Part shown: piece by piece, positions 1 through 7,874 of the stretch
Layout: each line of letters starts with the position of its first letter
Position numbering within the stretch: position 1 is the stretch's first letter
NCBI GenBank assembly: GCA_964372035.1
Contig: CAYJPK010000043.1
Coordinates: 1-17,558 of the forward strand
DNA: 17,558 nt
Reading direction: 5' to 3'
Source: CAYJPK01 sp964372035
GTDB taxonomy: Bacteria > Desulfobacterota > Desulfovibrionia > Desulfovibrionales > Desulfovibrionaceae
Notes under the pieces: model-generated
Told to the model about the DNA's origin: nothing
The model's input: the letters and a program-made list of their open reading frames with translations, nothing else
Database searches by the model: none
Made by a program: the position numbers and the translations under genes

Positions 1-47
1 TTTTATTATAATATGTTAAAATATTTTTCATCATCGACTAAGTAAAC

Positions 48-1604
48 TTAAGCATCAACAAAATATTTTAGCTCTATATTTCTATTAAAAATCTTATCCA
101 TATTCTTTTTAACATGGCTTAAGCTTTCTTTTTCTATATAGCAGTCAGTTTTTGAATAAATATGTAATAAATCTTTACTCTCAAAACAAACTTTATACAC
201 ATTTTGATTATGCAAACGATCCATATTTTCTGCCATACTCAAAAGCAAGGAATATAAACGCACATCATCTTGCATATCCTTCGTAAGCTCATTAAATATA
301 TCGTATTTTTTGCTAGGTTTTTTACTATGGAAAAAGGCTAAAAGAGCCATGTATTCTACTTCATCTTCTGTAAAGCCTAGAAGTTCAGTATTTTTAATCA
401 TATAATAGCCGTGCGCATGATGTTTTTGATAAGCAATGAAGATGCCAATATCATGCAAATTAGCAGCATAATACAATAATTCTCTTTGCCGAGGCTTATT
501 AACAATCAAGTTAGCACCAAGGGCTGAATCGTACAGTTGCACCGCTAAATCAGCAACATGTTTTGAGTGTTTTTTTTCAACATTACAGCGCAAGGCAAGT
601 TGTTTTACGCTATGCGCTCTAATATTAAGAATTTTTATTTCTGAATCAGTGTTTAAATAGTCAACTAAAGCACCATCTTGCAAGTTCCTAGTACTAACAT
701 GAATACCTTTTACATTTAACTGCTCTACCAAAGTTTGTAAAATAGCAGCACCAGCAACTAAAACTTCTGCTCTCTTCAAGCTTAAACCAGACAAATTACA
801 TCGTTCTTCAAAATTTAAAGAACAAATATATTTTGCAACTTTCTGTAAGGATTGAAGTGATAAATAATCCTGTTCGGGGCTTGGATCTTCACCAAATTCT
901 AGCCGCCATGCGAGCATCTGCAGTGCTAGCGCAGTTCCTGAGCTTGCATAAATACTCTTTACATCACACTCTTTAATTCGCTTAATGGCGTGGGTTGAGG
1001 AATTTGCAACATATTTACAAATAGCTTCATAATCTTTTGTTGAAACTTTGCCGTTATTATCCTTTAAAAATAAGTTAGTTAGGCGCACGCAACCAAGCTT
1101 TAAGGATTCAAAATTTAAAGGCTCTTCAGAACTCGCTATAGCAAGTTCTGTGCTACCACCACCAATGTCAATAAATAACCGTAAGTCCCGAGTATATTCA
1201 AGACCACTTGACACTCCAAGAGCAATCAATCTTGCTTCTTCAGCACCAGAAATAGTATTAAAAGAAATACCAGTTTCACTTAATACACGTTGATTAAATT
1301 CTTTACCATTTTTCGCATCTCTAACAGCAGCAGTTGCAAGAGCTAAAATATCAGAAACATGATGATTTTTACATAAAATAGCTAGTTCGTGCAAAACAGC
1401 AATTGTGCGCTCCATGGCTGGCTCTTGTAACATATTGTTTTCAAAAGCATTTTCACCAAGTCGAACCATATGCTTAACCCTGTTAATGGTTTTATATGCA
1501 CCATTTGCAAGTAATTCAACAATCATAAGGCGAACAGAATTACTACCTAGGTCTATGATACCAATGGTTTTTCCTGTTTCAAATTTTTCTAACGATGATA
1601 ACAT
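48..1604 (-). CDS. ppx: Ppx/GppA-family exopolyphosphatase / pppGpp phosphohydrolase with C-terminal HD-like domain
   Basis: The 518-residue product belongs to the actin-fold Ppx/GppA family, which removes terminal phosphate from polyphosphate and/or converts pppGpp to ppGpp in the cytosol. Visible motifs are the N-terminal phosphate loop DLGSNSVRL (residues 18-26), the SGAEEARL segment holding the catalytic-type glutamate pair (E122/E123), the second phosphate loop DIGGGSTE (146-153), and SSGTALAL (221-228). From about residue 330 to the end lies an HD-like domain: H346/H349, the doublet H384-D385, H395/H396/H398, H426 and D462. The length matches long Ppx proteins that carry the HD region. 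The ATG overlaps the 3' end of the upstream HD gene by 16 nt, so translation is probably coupled; no strong ribosome site is seen. It is the last gene of a ppk1-HD-ppx operon. Sequence alone does not separate Ppx from GppA activity; ppk1 linkage favours Ppx. Confidence 0.93.
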   Translation of the reverse strand: MLSSLEKFETGKTIGIIDLGSNSVRLMIVELLANGAYKTINRVKHMVRLGENAFENNMLQEPAMERTIAVLHELAILCKNHHVSDILALATAAVRDAKNGKEFNQRVLSETGISFNTISGAEEARLIALGVSSGLEYTRDLRLFIDIGGGSTELAIASSEEPLNFESLKLGCVRLTNLFLKDNNGKVSTKDYEAICKYVANSSTHAIKRIKECDVKSIYASSGTALALQMLAWRLEFGEDPSPEQDYLSLQSLQKVAKYICSLNFEERCNLSGLSLKRAEVLVAGAAILQTLVEQLNVKGIHVSTRNLQDGALVDYLNTDSEIKILNIRAHSVKQLALRCNVEKKHSKHVADLAVQLYDSALGANLIVNKPRQRELLYYAANLHDIGIFIAYQKHHAHGYYMIKNTELLGFTEDEVEYMALLAFFHSKKPSKKYDIFNELTKDMQDDVRLYSLLLSMAENMDRLHNQNVYKVCFESKDLLHIYSKTDCYIEKESLSHVKKNMDKIFNRNIELKYFVDA

Positions 1605-2146
1605 ATCAAGGCTCTTTTATAAACTTTTTCAAATAAAGCTTTTTTATCTTCAAGTCTTTCAAGCTCTTCATCACAAGAGCCTTCACAATGTACAAATAAA
1701 ACAACTTCGTGGTTGTTAGTTTCAGCTTCTATATCAAAAATACTGCTTTCATGGTTATAGTCAAGAGCATCAGCTATTCGTAAAATACTAGCAATTTTTC
1801 TAATATTATCTTGCTCGAGCTTTGATAATATAGCAAATTCTGGGTGTGACCCTTTAGGCTCAGCTTTGCGATGATATCTAGCACAAAGGGCAACTAATGG
1901 GCGGATTTGTTCAGGGATTTCATCAATAAAGCCTGAATTAATCAGCTTAGCACTATTTTTATGATGCCCTTTAGCACCATTTAAATTACCTAAATCGTGA
2001 TACCTTGCACCAAAACGTAAAATACTTTGCCATGTTGCATCAAGCTCATGTAAATGCTGCAATTCTCTAAAAAGTTGCATTGATAATTTTTCAACTTGCA
2101 TGCAATGCTTGATTGTAACCTTTAACAACCCTGTGTGCTCTAACAT
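1589..2146 (-). CDS. free-standing HD-domain phosphohydrolase, related to the Ppx C-terminal domain
   Basis: This 185-residue protein is essentially one HD domain. The metal-ligand pattern is complete to the eye: H14, H50-D51 in RYHDLG, H61/H62 in GHHKNSA, H92 in ARYHRK, and D126/D129 in ILRIADALD. The strings ARYHRK, LRIADALD and HHKNSAKLI closely resemble the HD region usually fused to the C-terminus of Ppx/GppA proteins. No signal peptide or membrane segment is seen, so it should be cytosolic. It lies 29 nt after ppk1, with AAAGG 7 nt before the ATG, and overlaps ppx by 16 nt. HD proteins of this kind are metal-dependent phosphohydrolases; a phosphorylated substrate tied to polyphosphate or guanosine polyphosphates is inferred from position only. 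It may instead have arisen by duplication of the neighbouring ppx HD region. Confidence 0.85.
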   Translation of the reverse strand: MLEHTGLLKVTIKHCMQVEKLSMQLFRELQHLHELDATWQSILRFGARYHDLGNLNGAKGHHKNSAKLINSGFIDEIPEQIRPLVALCARYHRKAEPKGSHPEFAILSKLEQDNIRKIASILRIADALDYNHESSIFDIEAETNNHEVVLFVHCEGSCDEELERLEDKKALFEKVYKRALICYHR

Positions 2147-2175
2147 ACTAAAACCTTTACTAAAAAAATCTTTAT

Positions 2176-4413
2176 TTAAAAACTCATCTTACTAATATCT
2201 TTACTTAAAATATCTTGAGAGTCAATAATCTCACTACCCTTGGCAGTGCGTTTTTTAACATATTTTCCATTTGCCTGCAATTCATATGATTTTGCATTAT
2301 CAGTTTTGTATAGTTTTACTATATTCTCATAAATATTTTTGCGTAACTTTTTATCTAAAATTGGAACAAGCACCTCAATGCGTCTATCTAAATTGCGTGG
2401 CATCAAATCTGCACTGCCTATATACATCTTTGTATCATTATTATTTCTAAAATAATAAAGCCGTGTATGCTCTAAAAACCTGCCAACTAGTGATTTAATC
2501 GTGATATTTTCACTAATTCCAGCAATATTTGGACGTAAACAGCAAATTCCTCGTATGTGTAAAAAAACCTTAACACCAGCCGCCGAAGCCTTACAAAGAG
2601 CCTCAATACAAGCTCTATCAACTAGTTGATTACACTTCATAAAGATTTCACCATTACCATGTTTTCTGTGCTGTTCAATCTCATTGTCCACAAGCTCAAT
2701 TAGCTTATCACGCAGATTAACAGGTGATACAAATAAATGATTATAATCTTTTTTTACAGCATAACCCGTCATAACATTAAACAAGTCACTAACATCAGCA
2801 CAAATATCGTTATGTGCTGTTATTAAACACATATCAGTATAAATTTTTGCAGTAGAAGCATTGTAGTTACCAGTGCCAATGTGAGCATAACGTCGAATAC
2901 CATTTTCCTCTCGTCGTACCACAAGACAAAGCTTGGAGTGAATTTTCATACCCACAATACCATAAACTACGTTAATGCCTACCTTTTCCATTTCTTCAGC
3001 CCAGGTAATATTTTGCTCCTCATCAAATCTTGCTTTAAGTTCCACAACAGCAGTAACTTGCTTATTGTTTTTCTTAGCTTCGATTAGGGCTTGCACAATC
3101 GGTGAATAATTTCCAACTCTATAAATAGTCTGCTTAATTGCAATTACATCAGGATCCTTGCTCGCATGACGGATAAAATCCTGCACTGGCATAAAGCTTT
3201 CATAAGGGTGAAATAAAAATATATCCTTATTTTTAATATGTTCATAGATAGTATTATCAAGCTCTTCTCTAAATAAGCTTGGCACGTAAGGATGAAACCC
3301 TGGGTCTTTCAGATTTGAGCGATTAACGCCATATAAAGACATCATCTGTGAAAAAGCTAAAGGTCCATCAACCTCATAAATCTGAAAAGGCTTTAAGTCC
3401 AAAATTGCAAATAAAAATTCGCATAAAGAGCTTGGCATATCCTTAGAATATTCAAGACGAATAATATCGCCAAAACGACGTTGTTCAACAGAATCCTTCA
3501 CAGCTTCTAATAAATCATCTGCTTCATCTTCTTCAATTTCAAGATCTGTATTACGAGTGATTCTAAAAATACCAACATTTAAAATCTTATGCCCAGGAAA
3601 TAAGGTATCAAGATGATTAGAAATTAAATCTTCTAGCAATATTATATCATTATCTCTAGTGCTATCACTAAAGCCAAGCGCAGCAATTGCCTTAGCATTT
3701 TTAGTTCTAGGCACAAAAATAAAGCGTGAAACATTACTTGGACATTTTAACCTTGCATAGCGGACATGACCTTGCTCACTCTCAAGCTGCACGATAAAGT
3801 TTAAGCTCAAGTTTGAAATATTTGGCAGTGGGTGAGTAGGATCAATAGCTTGAGGCGTAAGCACTGGATATATTTCATTATGATAGTAAGATTCCAAGAA
3901 TTTTTGCTGCTTTTTATTTAGCTTATCATAAGTAGTGATTCTAAGCCCTCTATCATACAAACGACGTGACAATTTATTATTCCAAAAGTCCTCTGCCATA
4001 TTAATTTGGCGAAGTGCGAATTTGCGAATATCAGTTAAAACTTTTTCAGGCGAACTTTTATCAAGATGCCCTGAGTCGACCTGATTAATATATTGGCGGT
4101 AAATATTTGAAACTCGAACCATGAAAAATTCATCTAAATTATTATAAAAAATACTGATAAACTTTAATCTTTCTAAAAGAGGAGTATGGGCTGTAAATGC
4201 TTCGTTTAAAACACGATGGTTAAACTCAAGCCAGCTTAGTTCTCTATTAATAAAAAAATCTGGAGATAGGTTAATAGTGCTTTCACTCTGCACTTTAAAC
4301 AAATTTTCGCTATCTTCAAAAAGTTCATCAGCTTCAATTATGTCAGCACTGATAGTTTTATTATCTTCTGTAAGCTTAATTTCATTTTTTTTCGAGTCAT
4401 CATTAGAAGTCAT
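2176..4413 (-). CDS. ppk1: polyphosphate kinase 1
   Basis: The 745-residue product is Ppk1, which reversibly transfers the terminal phosphate of ATP onto inorganic polyphosphate. Domains in order: an N domain starting at ELSWLEFNHRVLNEA (58-72); the head domain with VLTPQAIDPTHPLP (184-197); and two phospholipase-D-like catalytic domains. The autophosphorylated histidine of the family corresponds to H492 in GMKIHSKLCLV, followed by HIGTGNYN (511-518) and IYTDMCL (524-530). The second conserved histidine is H649 in LEHTRLYYF. IRGICCLRPNI (620-630) and the GSADLMPRNLDRR region (666-678) are also family hallmarks. About 50 acidic, low-complexity residues precede the E. coli-like start, so the protein has an N-terminal extension. 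AAGGTG lies 5 nt before the ATG. It heads the ppk1-HD-ppx operon and is divergent from the dksA-like/olsF pair. Confidence 0.97.
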   Translation of the reverse strand: MTSNDDSKKNEIKLTEDNKTISADIIEADELFEDSENLFKVQSESTINLSPDFFINRELSWLEFNHRVLNEAFTAHTPLLERLKFISIFYNNLDEFFMVRVSNIYRQYINQVDSGHLDKSSPEKVLTDIRKFALRQINMAEDFWNNKLSRRLYDRGLRITTYDKLNKKQQKFLESYYHNEIYPVLTPQAIDPTHPLPNISNLSLNFIVQLESEQGHVRYARLKCPSNVSRFIFVPRTKNAKAIAALGFSDSTRDNDIILLEDLISNHLDTLFPGHKILNVGIFRITRNTDLEIEEDEADDLLEAVKDSVEQRRFGDIIRLEYSKDMPSSLCEFLFAILDLKPFQIYEVDGPLAFSQMMSLYGVNRSNLKDPGFHPYVPSLFREELDNTIYEHIKNKDIFLFHPYESFMPVQDFIRHASKDPDVIAIKQTIYRVGNYSPIVQALIEAKKNNKQVTAVVELKARFDEEQNITWAEEMEKVGINVVYGIVGMKIHSKLCLVVRREENGIRRYAHIGTGNYNASTAKIYTDMCLITAHNDICADVSDLFNVMTGYAVKKDYNHLFVSPVNLRDKLIELVDNEIEQHRKHGNGEIFMKCNQLVDRACIEALCKASAAGVKVFLHIRGICCLRPNIAGISENITIKSLVGRFLEHTRLYYFRNNNDTKMYIGSADLMPRNLDRRIEVLVPILDKKLRKNIYENIVKLYKTDNAKSYELQANGKYVKKRTAKGSEIIDSQDILSKDISKMSF

Positions 4414-4439
4414 ATATTCACCTTAATTCCATTTTATTT

Positions 4440-4468
4440 AGATTAAACTTATCTTGAAATGATGTCAA
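4440..4468 (-). promoter_or_regulatory. candidate sigma70 promoter of ppk1
   Basis: On the minus strand a perfect TTGACA (complement of 4463-4468) is followed after 17 nt by TAATCT (complement of 4440-4445). The -10 is weak (three of six consensus bases), but box order and spacing fit. Transcription would start about 20 nt before the ppk1 ATG. The -35 overlaps a perfect palindrome TCAATATTGA (4465-4474), a possible repressor or activator site. This is seen in the sequence; the assignment is an inference. Confidence 0.45.
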
Positions 4469-4493
4469 TATTGAGACGTAAATATTAATAAAA

Positions 4494-4627
4494 TGTAACA
4501 TAATTTAAGAGCACTGCATACTTAATTGGTTTGATAAAATCATTATTTATTGGTGCATTTTTTTGTTTTTATTACGTATTTGCAGTGCAGGTCTAAAAGG
4601 TTCAAAATTATAATGCATTATGTTACA
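4494..4627. repeat. nested inverted repeats in the ppk1 / dksA-like divergent region
   Basis: The 361-nt spacer 4414-4774 holds no gene. It contains an 11-nt inverted pair, TGTAACATAAT (4494-4504) and ATTATGTTACA (4617-4627). Nested inside is an 8-nt pair, GCACTGCA (4511-4518) and TGCAGTGC (4581-4588). A perfect 12-nt palindrome ATAATGCATTAT (4610-4621) overlaps the right outer arm. The arms lie too far apart for a simple hairpin terminator and lie between two divergent operons, so paired regulator-binding sites with looping are plausible. The repeats are exact; the regulatory role is inferred. Confidence 0.4.
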
Positions 4628-4700
4628 GGATTATCATAGAGTTTTTACCAGTCCGTGATAAATTTGAAATCAAACTGTAATATTTAATTTATATTTTCTT

Positions 4701-4730
4701 TTGCAAGATATGGAAAATTAAAATTAAAAT
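4701..4730 (+). promoter_or_regulatory. weak candidate promoter of the dksA-like/olsF operon
   Basis: TTGCAA (4701-4706) and TAAAAT (4725-4730) are separated by 18 nt and lie about 45 nt before the dksA-like ATG. The surrounding DNA is so AT-rich that such matches are expected by chance, so this is only the best candidate seen. Confidence 0.22.
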
Positions 4731-4774
4731 TTGATTAAACAGTAAGATAATAAGAACTCAAACACGGAGGAATT

Positions 4775-5140
4775 ATGAATACTAAACGTATCGAAATGCT
4801 AAAACAGGCTATTGAACACGAAAAACAAATCATTAAAGATGTTCGTGGCTCTTTTCAATTTGAACAAAGTGCTGATGACAATGAAAATGCATCAAATTTT
4901 GAAAGCATGAATTCCATGACTAGCTTGATGCAACATTCAAGAAAAAAAATACAACAATTGCAAGCAAGTATTCAAGTCCTTGAAAGTAACTTCAGTACAC
5001 GATGTCTTGATTGTGATGAAGAAATACCTTGGAAACGCTTATTAGCAAGACCTGATGCAATTAGATGCAAATACTGTCAAGAAGAATTTGAATCAGAGCA
5101 AGTCCCACAATGCTCATATGGATTATTAATGGAGGTATAG
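4775..5140 (+). CDS. DksA/TraR-type C4 zinc-finger protein
   Basis: This 121-residue protein has the DksA/TraR layout: a helical N-terminal half (residues 1-72) that reads as a coiled coil, then a four-cysteine zinc finger C77-x2-C80-x17-C98-x2-C101 with the family's RLLARPDAIRC string. The acidic stretch ADDNENA (33-39) lies where the coiled-coil tip of DksA carries its functional aspartates. Known family members insert the coiled coil into the RNA polymerase secondary channel and alter initiation together with ppGpp. At 121 residues it is shorter than E. coli DksA (151) and longer than TraR (about 70), so it may be a secondary DksA-like factor. GGAGGA sits just before the ATG. Its last codons contain the GGAGG ribosome site of the next gene, so the two are translationally coupled. 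Target promoters cannot be read from sequence. Confidence 0.82.
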   Translation: MNTKRIEMLKQAIEHEKQIIKDVRGSFQFEQSADDNENASNFESMNSMTSLMQHSRKKIQQLQASIQVLESNFSTRCLDCDEEIPWKRLLARPDAIRCKYCQEEFESEQVPQCSYGLLMEV

Positions 5141-5141
5141 T

Positions 5142-6884
5142 ATGCAAGCAACAAGCTTAACGCCTGCGATTGAAAATAGCCCTAATAGACTTGACTTTAA
5201 TCTTCAAAATCCACTTGGCATCTTGGCAAAAAACATTGCACAAAAGCTCCCAAGCATTAGTAACATTCTAAAACATTATAATCAATTATCACCTGCAAAT
5301 TCTGCTCAAGACTTTGCACAAAATGCCCTCGACGCCTTACAAATCACCTTAAATTATAACCACAATGAATTAAATAATATTCCGAAATCTGGTGCTACGC
5401 TGTTAGTAGCTAATCACCCTTATGGGGGAATTGAAGGCTTGGCAACAGCAACCTTATTTGGAAAAATTCGTCCTGATTTAAAGATCTTAGCAAATAATGT
5501 TTTATGCGCTGTCTCAGAACTTAAACCAATGCTAATTCCAGTCAATGTATTTGGAAAAAACAAATCAAACAATATTCATGGTGTTAGAGCTGCGCTTAAA
5601 CATCTTGAGGCTGGAGGCGCACTAGCTGTATTTCCATCTGGTGCAGTTTCACACTTACATCTTAGCATGTCATGCATTACTGACCCGAGTTGGAATCAAT
5701 TTGTAGGAAAACTTGCTAAACAAAAAGATGTTAACACTATTCCTATTCACTTTTCTGGCAATAATAGTACTTTATTCCAGCTTATTGGATATATTCATCC
5801 TCTACTACGCACTGCACTTTTACCGAGAGAGTTGTGGCGTCAACGTGGAAATAATTTGATTATAAAGGTTGGTAAGTGCGTTGATAAAAAAGTAATTACA
5901 GGTCTTGCGGATAATAAGGCAATAACAGCACACTTACGTACAAAATGCTATAATCTCGTTAAAAAAGAAGTAAAGCCTGCGTCATATAACAAGGAAATTG
6001 TCAAACAATTACCAGAACATACTATTTGCCTAGAAATTGAACAATTAAAATCAAATAATCTCATTGCTGATGAAGGTGATTATCAAGTTTTCCATACAAA
6101 TTACAAAAATAGTAGCGCCATTATACATGAAATCGGTCGCTTGCGTGAAGAAACTTTTAGAGAAATTAATGAGGGAAGTGGCAATGCTCTTGATCTCGAT
6201 AAATACGATCAAGATTACATGCATTTAGTTTTATGGCATAAGGCAGATAAAAAGATTGCAGGCTCTTATCGTTTGAGATATTTTACAGCAAACGAGAATT
6301 TTAATGAAAAATTATACACTTCAACGCTCTTTAAATTTAAGCAAGCTTTTTTTATTGATTGCAAAAATGCTATGGAGCTTGGAAGAGCTTTTATTGCGAA
6401 TAAATATCAGCGTGATTATCTACCACTTTCAATGTTATGGAAAGGGATTGCACATTTAGCAGCAAAAGCTAATATCCGCACTCTCTTTGGACCAGCAAGT
6501 ATTGGGCTTGCATATCAAAAAGAATCTATTGAAATAATAAGAAAATACCTAACAGAAAATTATTTTGACAAATCTTTGGCTAAGAATGTTAAAGGGCGTT
6601 GTATTCCAAACAAACTAAAAACATTAAATACACTCGAAACTAGTGGGCTTGATTATAATATTGCAAACAGGATAGTTAAGGACATTGAAGAAGATAAGGC
6701 AATTCCAATTCTATTTAAACATTATTTGCAGCTTGGCGGAAAGATAGTCGCTTTCCATGAGGACAAAAATTTTAATACTTTAGATAGCTTGTTAGTTGTT
6801 GACCTTGCAAAAACTCCTGAAAAAGCTTTATTAAAATATATGACTCATGAAAAATTACAAACTCTAAAAGAAAGTTATAACTGA
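5142..6884 (+). CDS. olsF: bifunctional acyltransferase, probable ornithine-lipid synthase (OlsF type)
   Basis: The 580-residue protein fuses two acyltransferase domains. The N-terminal part (about 65-275) is a PlsC-like glycerolipid acyltransferase with ANHPYGGIEG (90-99), the FPSGAVS motif (164-170) and IPIHFSGNN (200-208); it has the HX5E spacing of this subfamily rather than HX4D. The C-terminal part (about 315-580) resembles the OlsB/hemolysin-type GNAT N-acyltransferase: IGRLREETFREINEGSG (331-347), a central LGRAFI (413-418), and a tail with LGGKIVAFHEDKNFNTLDSLLV. In Serratia and Flavobacterium the OlsF fusion makes ornithine lipid, the GNAT half N-acylating ornithine and the PlsC half adding the second acyl chain. 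That role is inferred here from architecture; another amino-acid lipid is possible. No signal peptide; a membrane-peripheral enzyme is expected. GGAGG (5131-5135) lies inside the dksA-like gene and the ATG begins one base after that gene's stop. Confidence 0.8.
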   Translation: MQATSLTPAIENSPNRLDFNLQNPLGILAKNIAQKLPSISNILKHYNQLSPANSAQDFAQNALDALQITLNYNHNELNNIPKSGATLLVANHPYGGIEGLATATLFGKIRPDLKILANNVLCAVSELKPMLIPVNVFGKNKSNNIHGVRAALKHLEAGGALAVFPSGAVSHLHLSMSCITDPSWNQFVGKLAKQKDVNTIPIHFSGNNSTLFQLIGYIHPLLRTALLPRELWRQRGNNLIIKVGKCVDKKVITGLADNKAITAHLRTKCYNLVKKEVKPASYNKEIVKQLPEHTICLEIEQLKSNNLIADEGDYQVFHTNYKNSSAIIHEIGRLREETFREINEGSGNALDLDKYDQDYMHLVLWHKADKKIAGSYRLRYFTANENFNEKLYTSTLFKFKQAFFIDCKNAMELGRAFIANKYQRDYLPLSMLWKGIAHLAAKANIRTLFGPASIGLAYQKESIEIIRKYLTENYFDKSLAKNVKGRCIPNKLKTLNTLETSGLDYNIANRIVKDIEEDKAIPILFKHYLQLGGKIVAFHEDKNFNTLDSLLVVDLAKTPEKALLKYMTHEKLQTLKESYN

Positions 6885-6900
6885 AAACTCAATTTATGTT

Positions 6901-6976
6901 TTTAAACGGTTTTGTGAGCTTTTAAGATTTTTGAATTTCTCAAGCAAATCAAAAAAAAGACACGAAACCGTTTAAA
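6901..6976. repeat. 16-bp inverted repeat between convergent olsF and rluB
   Basis: TTTAAACGGTTTTGTG (6901-6916) pairs with CACGAAACCGTTTAAA (6961-6976) with a single wobble position. The 44-nt loop contains a second hairpin, GATTTTTGA (6926-6934) against TCAA and AAATC (6940-6950, two-base bulge). An A8 run at 6951-6958 reads as a T-run on the minus strand. The setting between converging gene ends suggests a shared transcription stop, but the long loop and missing 3' T-run are not those of a standard intrinsic terminator; it could be a small mobile repeat. Confidence 0.4.
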
Positions 6977-7011
6977 TATCATGTAAAAATTAAACTATAC
7001 AAAGAAAAAAA

Positions 7012-7746
7012 TTAACGATCTTCACGCAAATCAGCTAACTCTGAGCTAGTAAGACTACGCACTTCGCCAGCTTTAAGATTGCCAAGCTTCAAATTGCCAA
7101 GACCCACTCGAACTAACTTTATAACAGTCAAATTAAGGTCACGACACATGCGCCTAATTTGTCGATTTAGACCTTGCGAAAGTGTCATATATAATATAGT
7201 CTTATCACCCATTTTTTTTGCTGTTACGTCAACCTTGGCTAATTGCTCTCCCTCAGAAAGACGCATACCTTCACGCATAATTTTTAATTTTTCATTTGTC
7301 ATTATGCCACGAACAGTAACTTCATAATGCCGTGGCAAGTGATACCTTGGGTGGGCTAACTTATTTGCAAGCTCGCCATCATCAGTCAGTAAAATAATAC
7401 CCTCTGAAAAATAATCCAACCTTCCAACTGGATATAGTCTACGACTAGCATATTTTCTAGGTACAAAATCCAAGACAGTGCTTCTACCCTCTGGATCTTT
7501 TGCAGTACTCACAACATGAATTGGTTTATTTAAAACAAGATGACACTTTTCCTGAATCTCTTTTTTTAATTCTTTACCGTTTATTTTAATTGTATCCACC
7601 AAAGGATTAATCTTATGTCCTGCAGCAATAACTGGCTCGTCATTTACCATAACTTCGCCATTTGCAATGAGTTCATCAGCCTTACGCCTTGCACAAAATC
7701 CAAGGTCAGCTATAGCCTTGTTTAATCTTACCAAATTTTCTGTCAT
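7012..7746 (-). CDS. rluB: RsuA/RluB-family rRNA pseudouridine synthase
   Basis: The 244-residue enzyme isomerises a specific uridine of ribosomal RNA to pseudouridine. An S4 RNA-binding domain occupies residues 5-60 (VRLNKAIADLGFCARRKADELI). The catalytic domain follows, with LNKPIHVVSTAKDPEGRSTVLD (72-93), the active-site motif GRLDYFSEGIILLTDDGEL carrying catalytic aspartate D111, NRQIRRM (194-200), and the closing LVRVGLGNLKLGNLKAGEVRSL segment. The sequence fits the RluB/RsuA branch; RluB (23S helix 89 region) is preferred on overall likeness, but RsuA, RluE or RluF specificity cannot be excluded. It is a single-gene unit, convergent with olsF and divergent from msbA. AAGG lies 10 nt before the ATG, a rather long spacing. 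Confidence 0.9.
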   Translation of the reverse strand: MTENLVRLNKAIADLGFCARRKADELIANGEVMVNDEPVIAAGHKINPLVDTIKINGKELKKEIQEKCHLVLNKPIHVVSTAKDPEGRSTVLDFVPRKYASRRLYPVGRLDYFSEGIILLTDDGELANKLAHPRYHLPRHYEVTVRGIMTNEKLKIMREGMRLSEGEQLAKVDVTAKKMGDKTILYMTLSQGLNRQIRRMCRDLNLTVIKLVRVGLGNLKLGNLKAGEVRSLTSSELADLREDR

Positions 7747-7776
7747 TATATCAATACCTTACATTTATATATTATT

Positions 7777-7807
7777 TTGATTGAAATATTTCACGCAGTG
7801 TTATAAT
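7777..7807 (+). promoter_or_regulatory. promoter of the msbA operon, extended -10 type
   Basis: TGTTATAAT (7799-7807) is a perfect extended -10 (TGn-TATAAT). Upstream is TTGATTGAAA, giving TTGATT (7777-7782, 19-nt spacer) or TTGAAA (7781-7786, 15-nt spacer) as a -35; neither spacing is ideal, which fits extended -10 promoters that depend less on the -35. The predicted transcript leader is about 60 nt. A weak rluB promoter (minus-strand TTGACC, complement of 7826-7831) would overlap it. Confidence 0.55.
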
Positions 7808-7874
7808 GTATGCAAATGCGTGCTTGGTCAATCATTATTTAAGCAATATAAAAAAACGATGAAAATTATACATT

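Noticed and set aside
4620..4637. PhoB box upstream of the dksA-like/olsF operon
   Set aside because: ATGTTAC and TTATCAT are 11 nt apart as in a Pho box, but each half has several mismatches; not enough to call.
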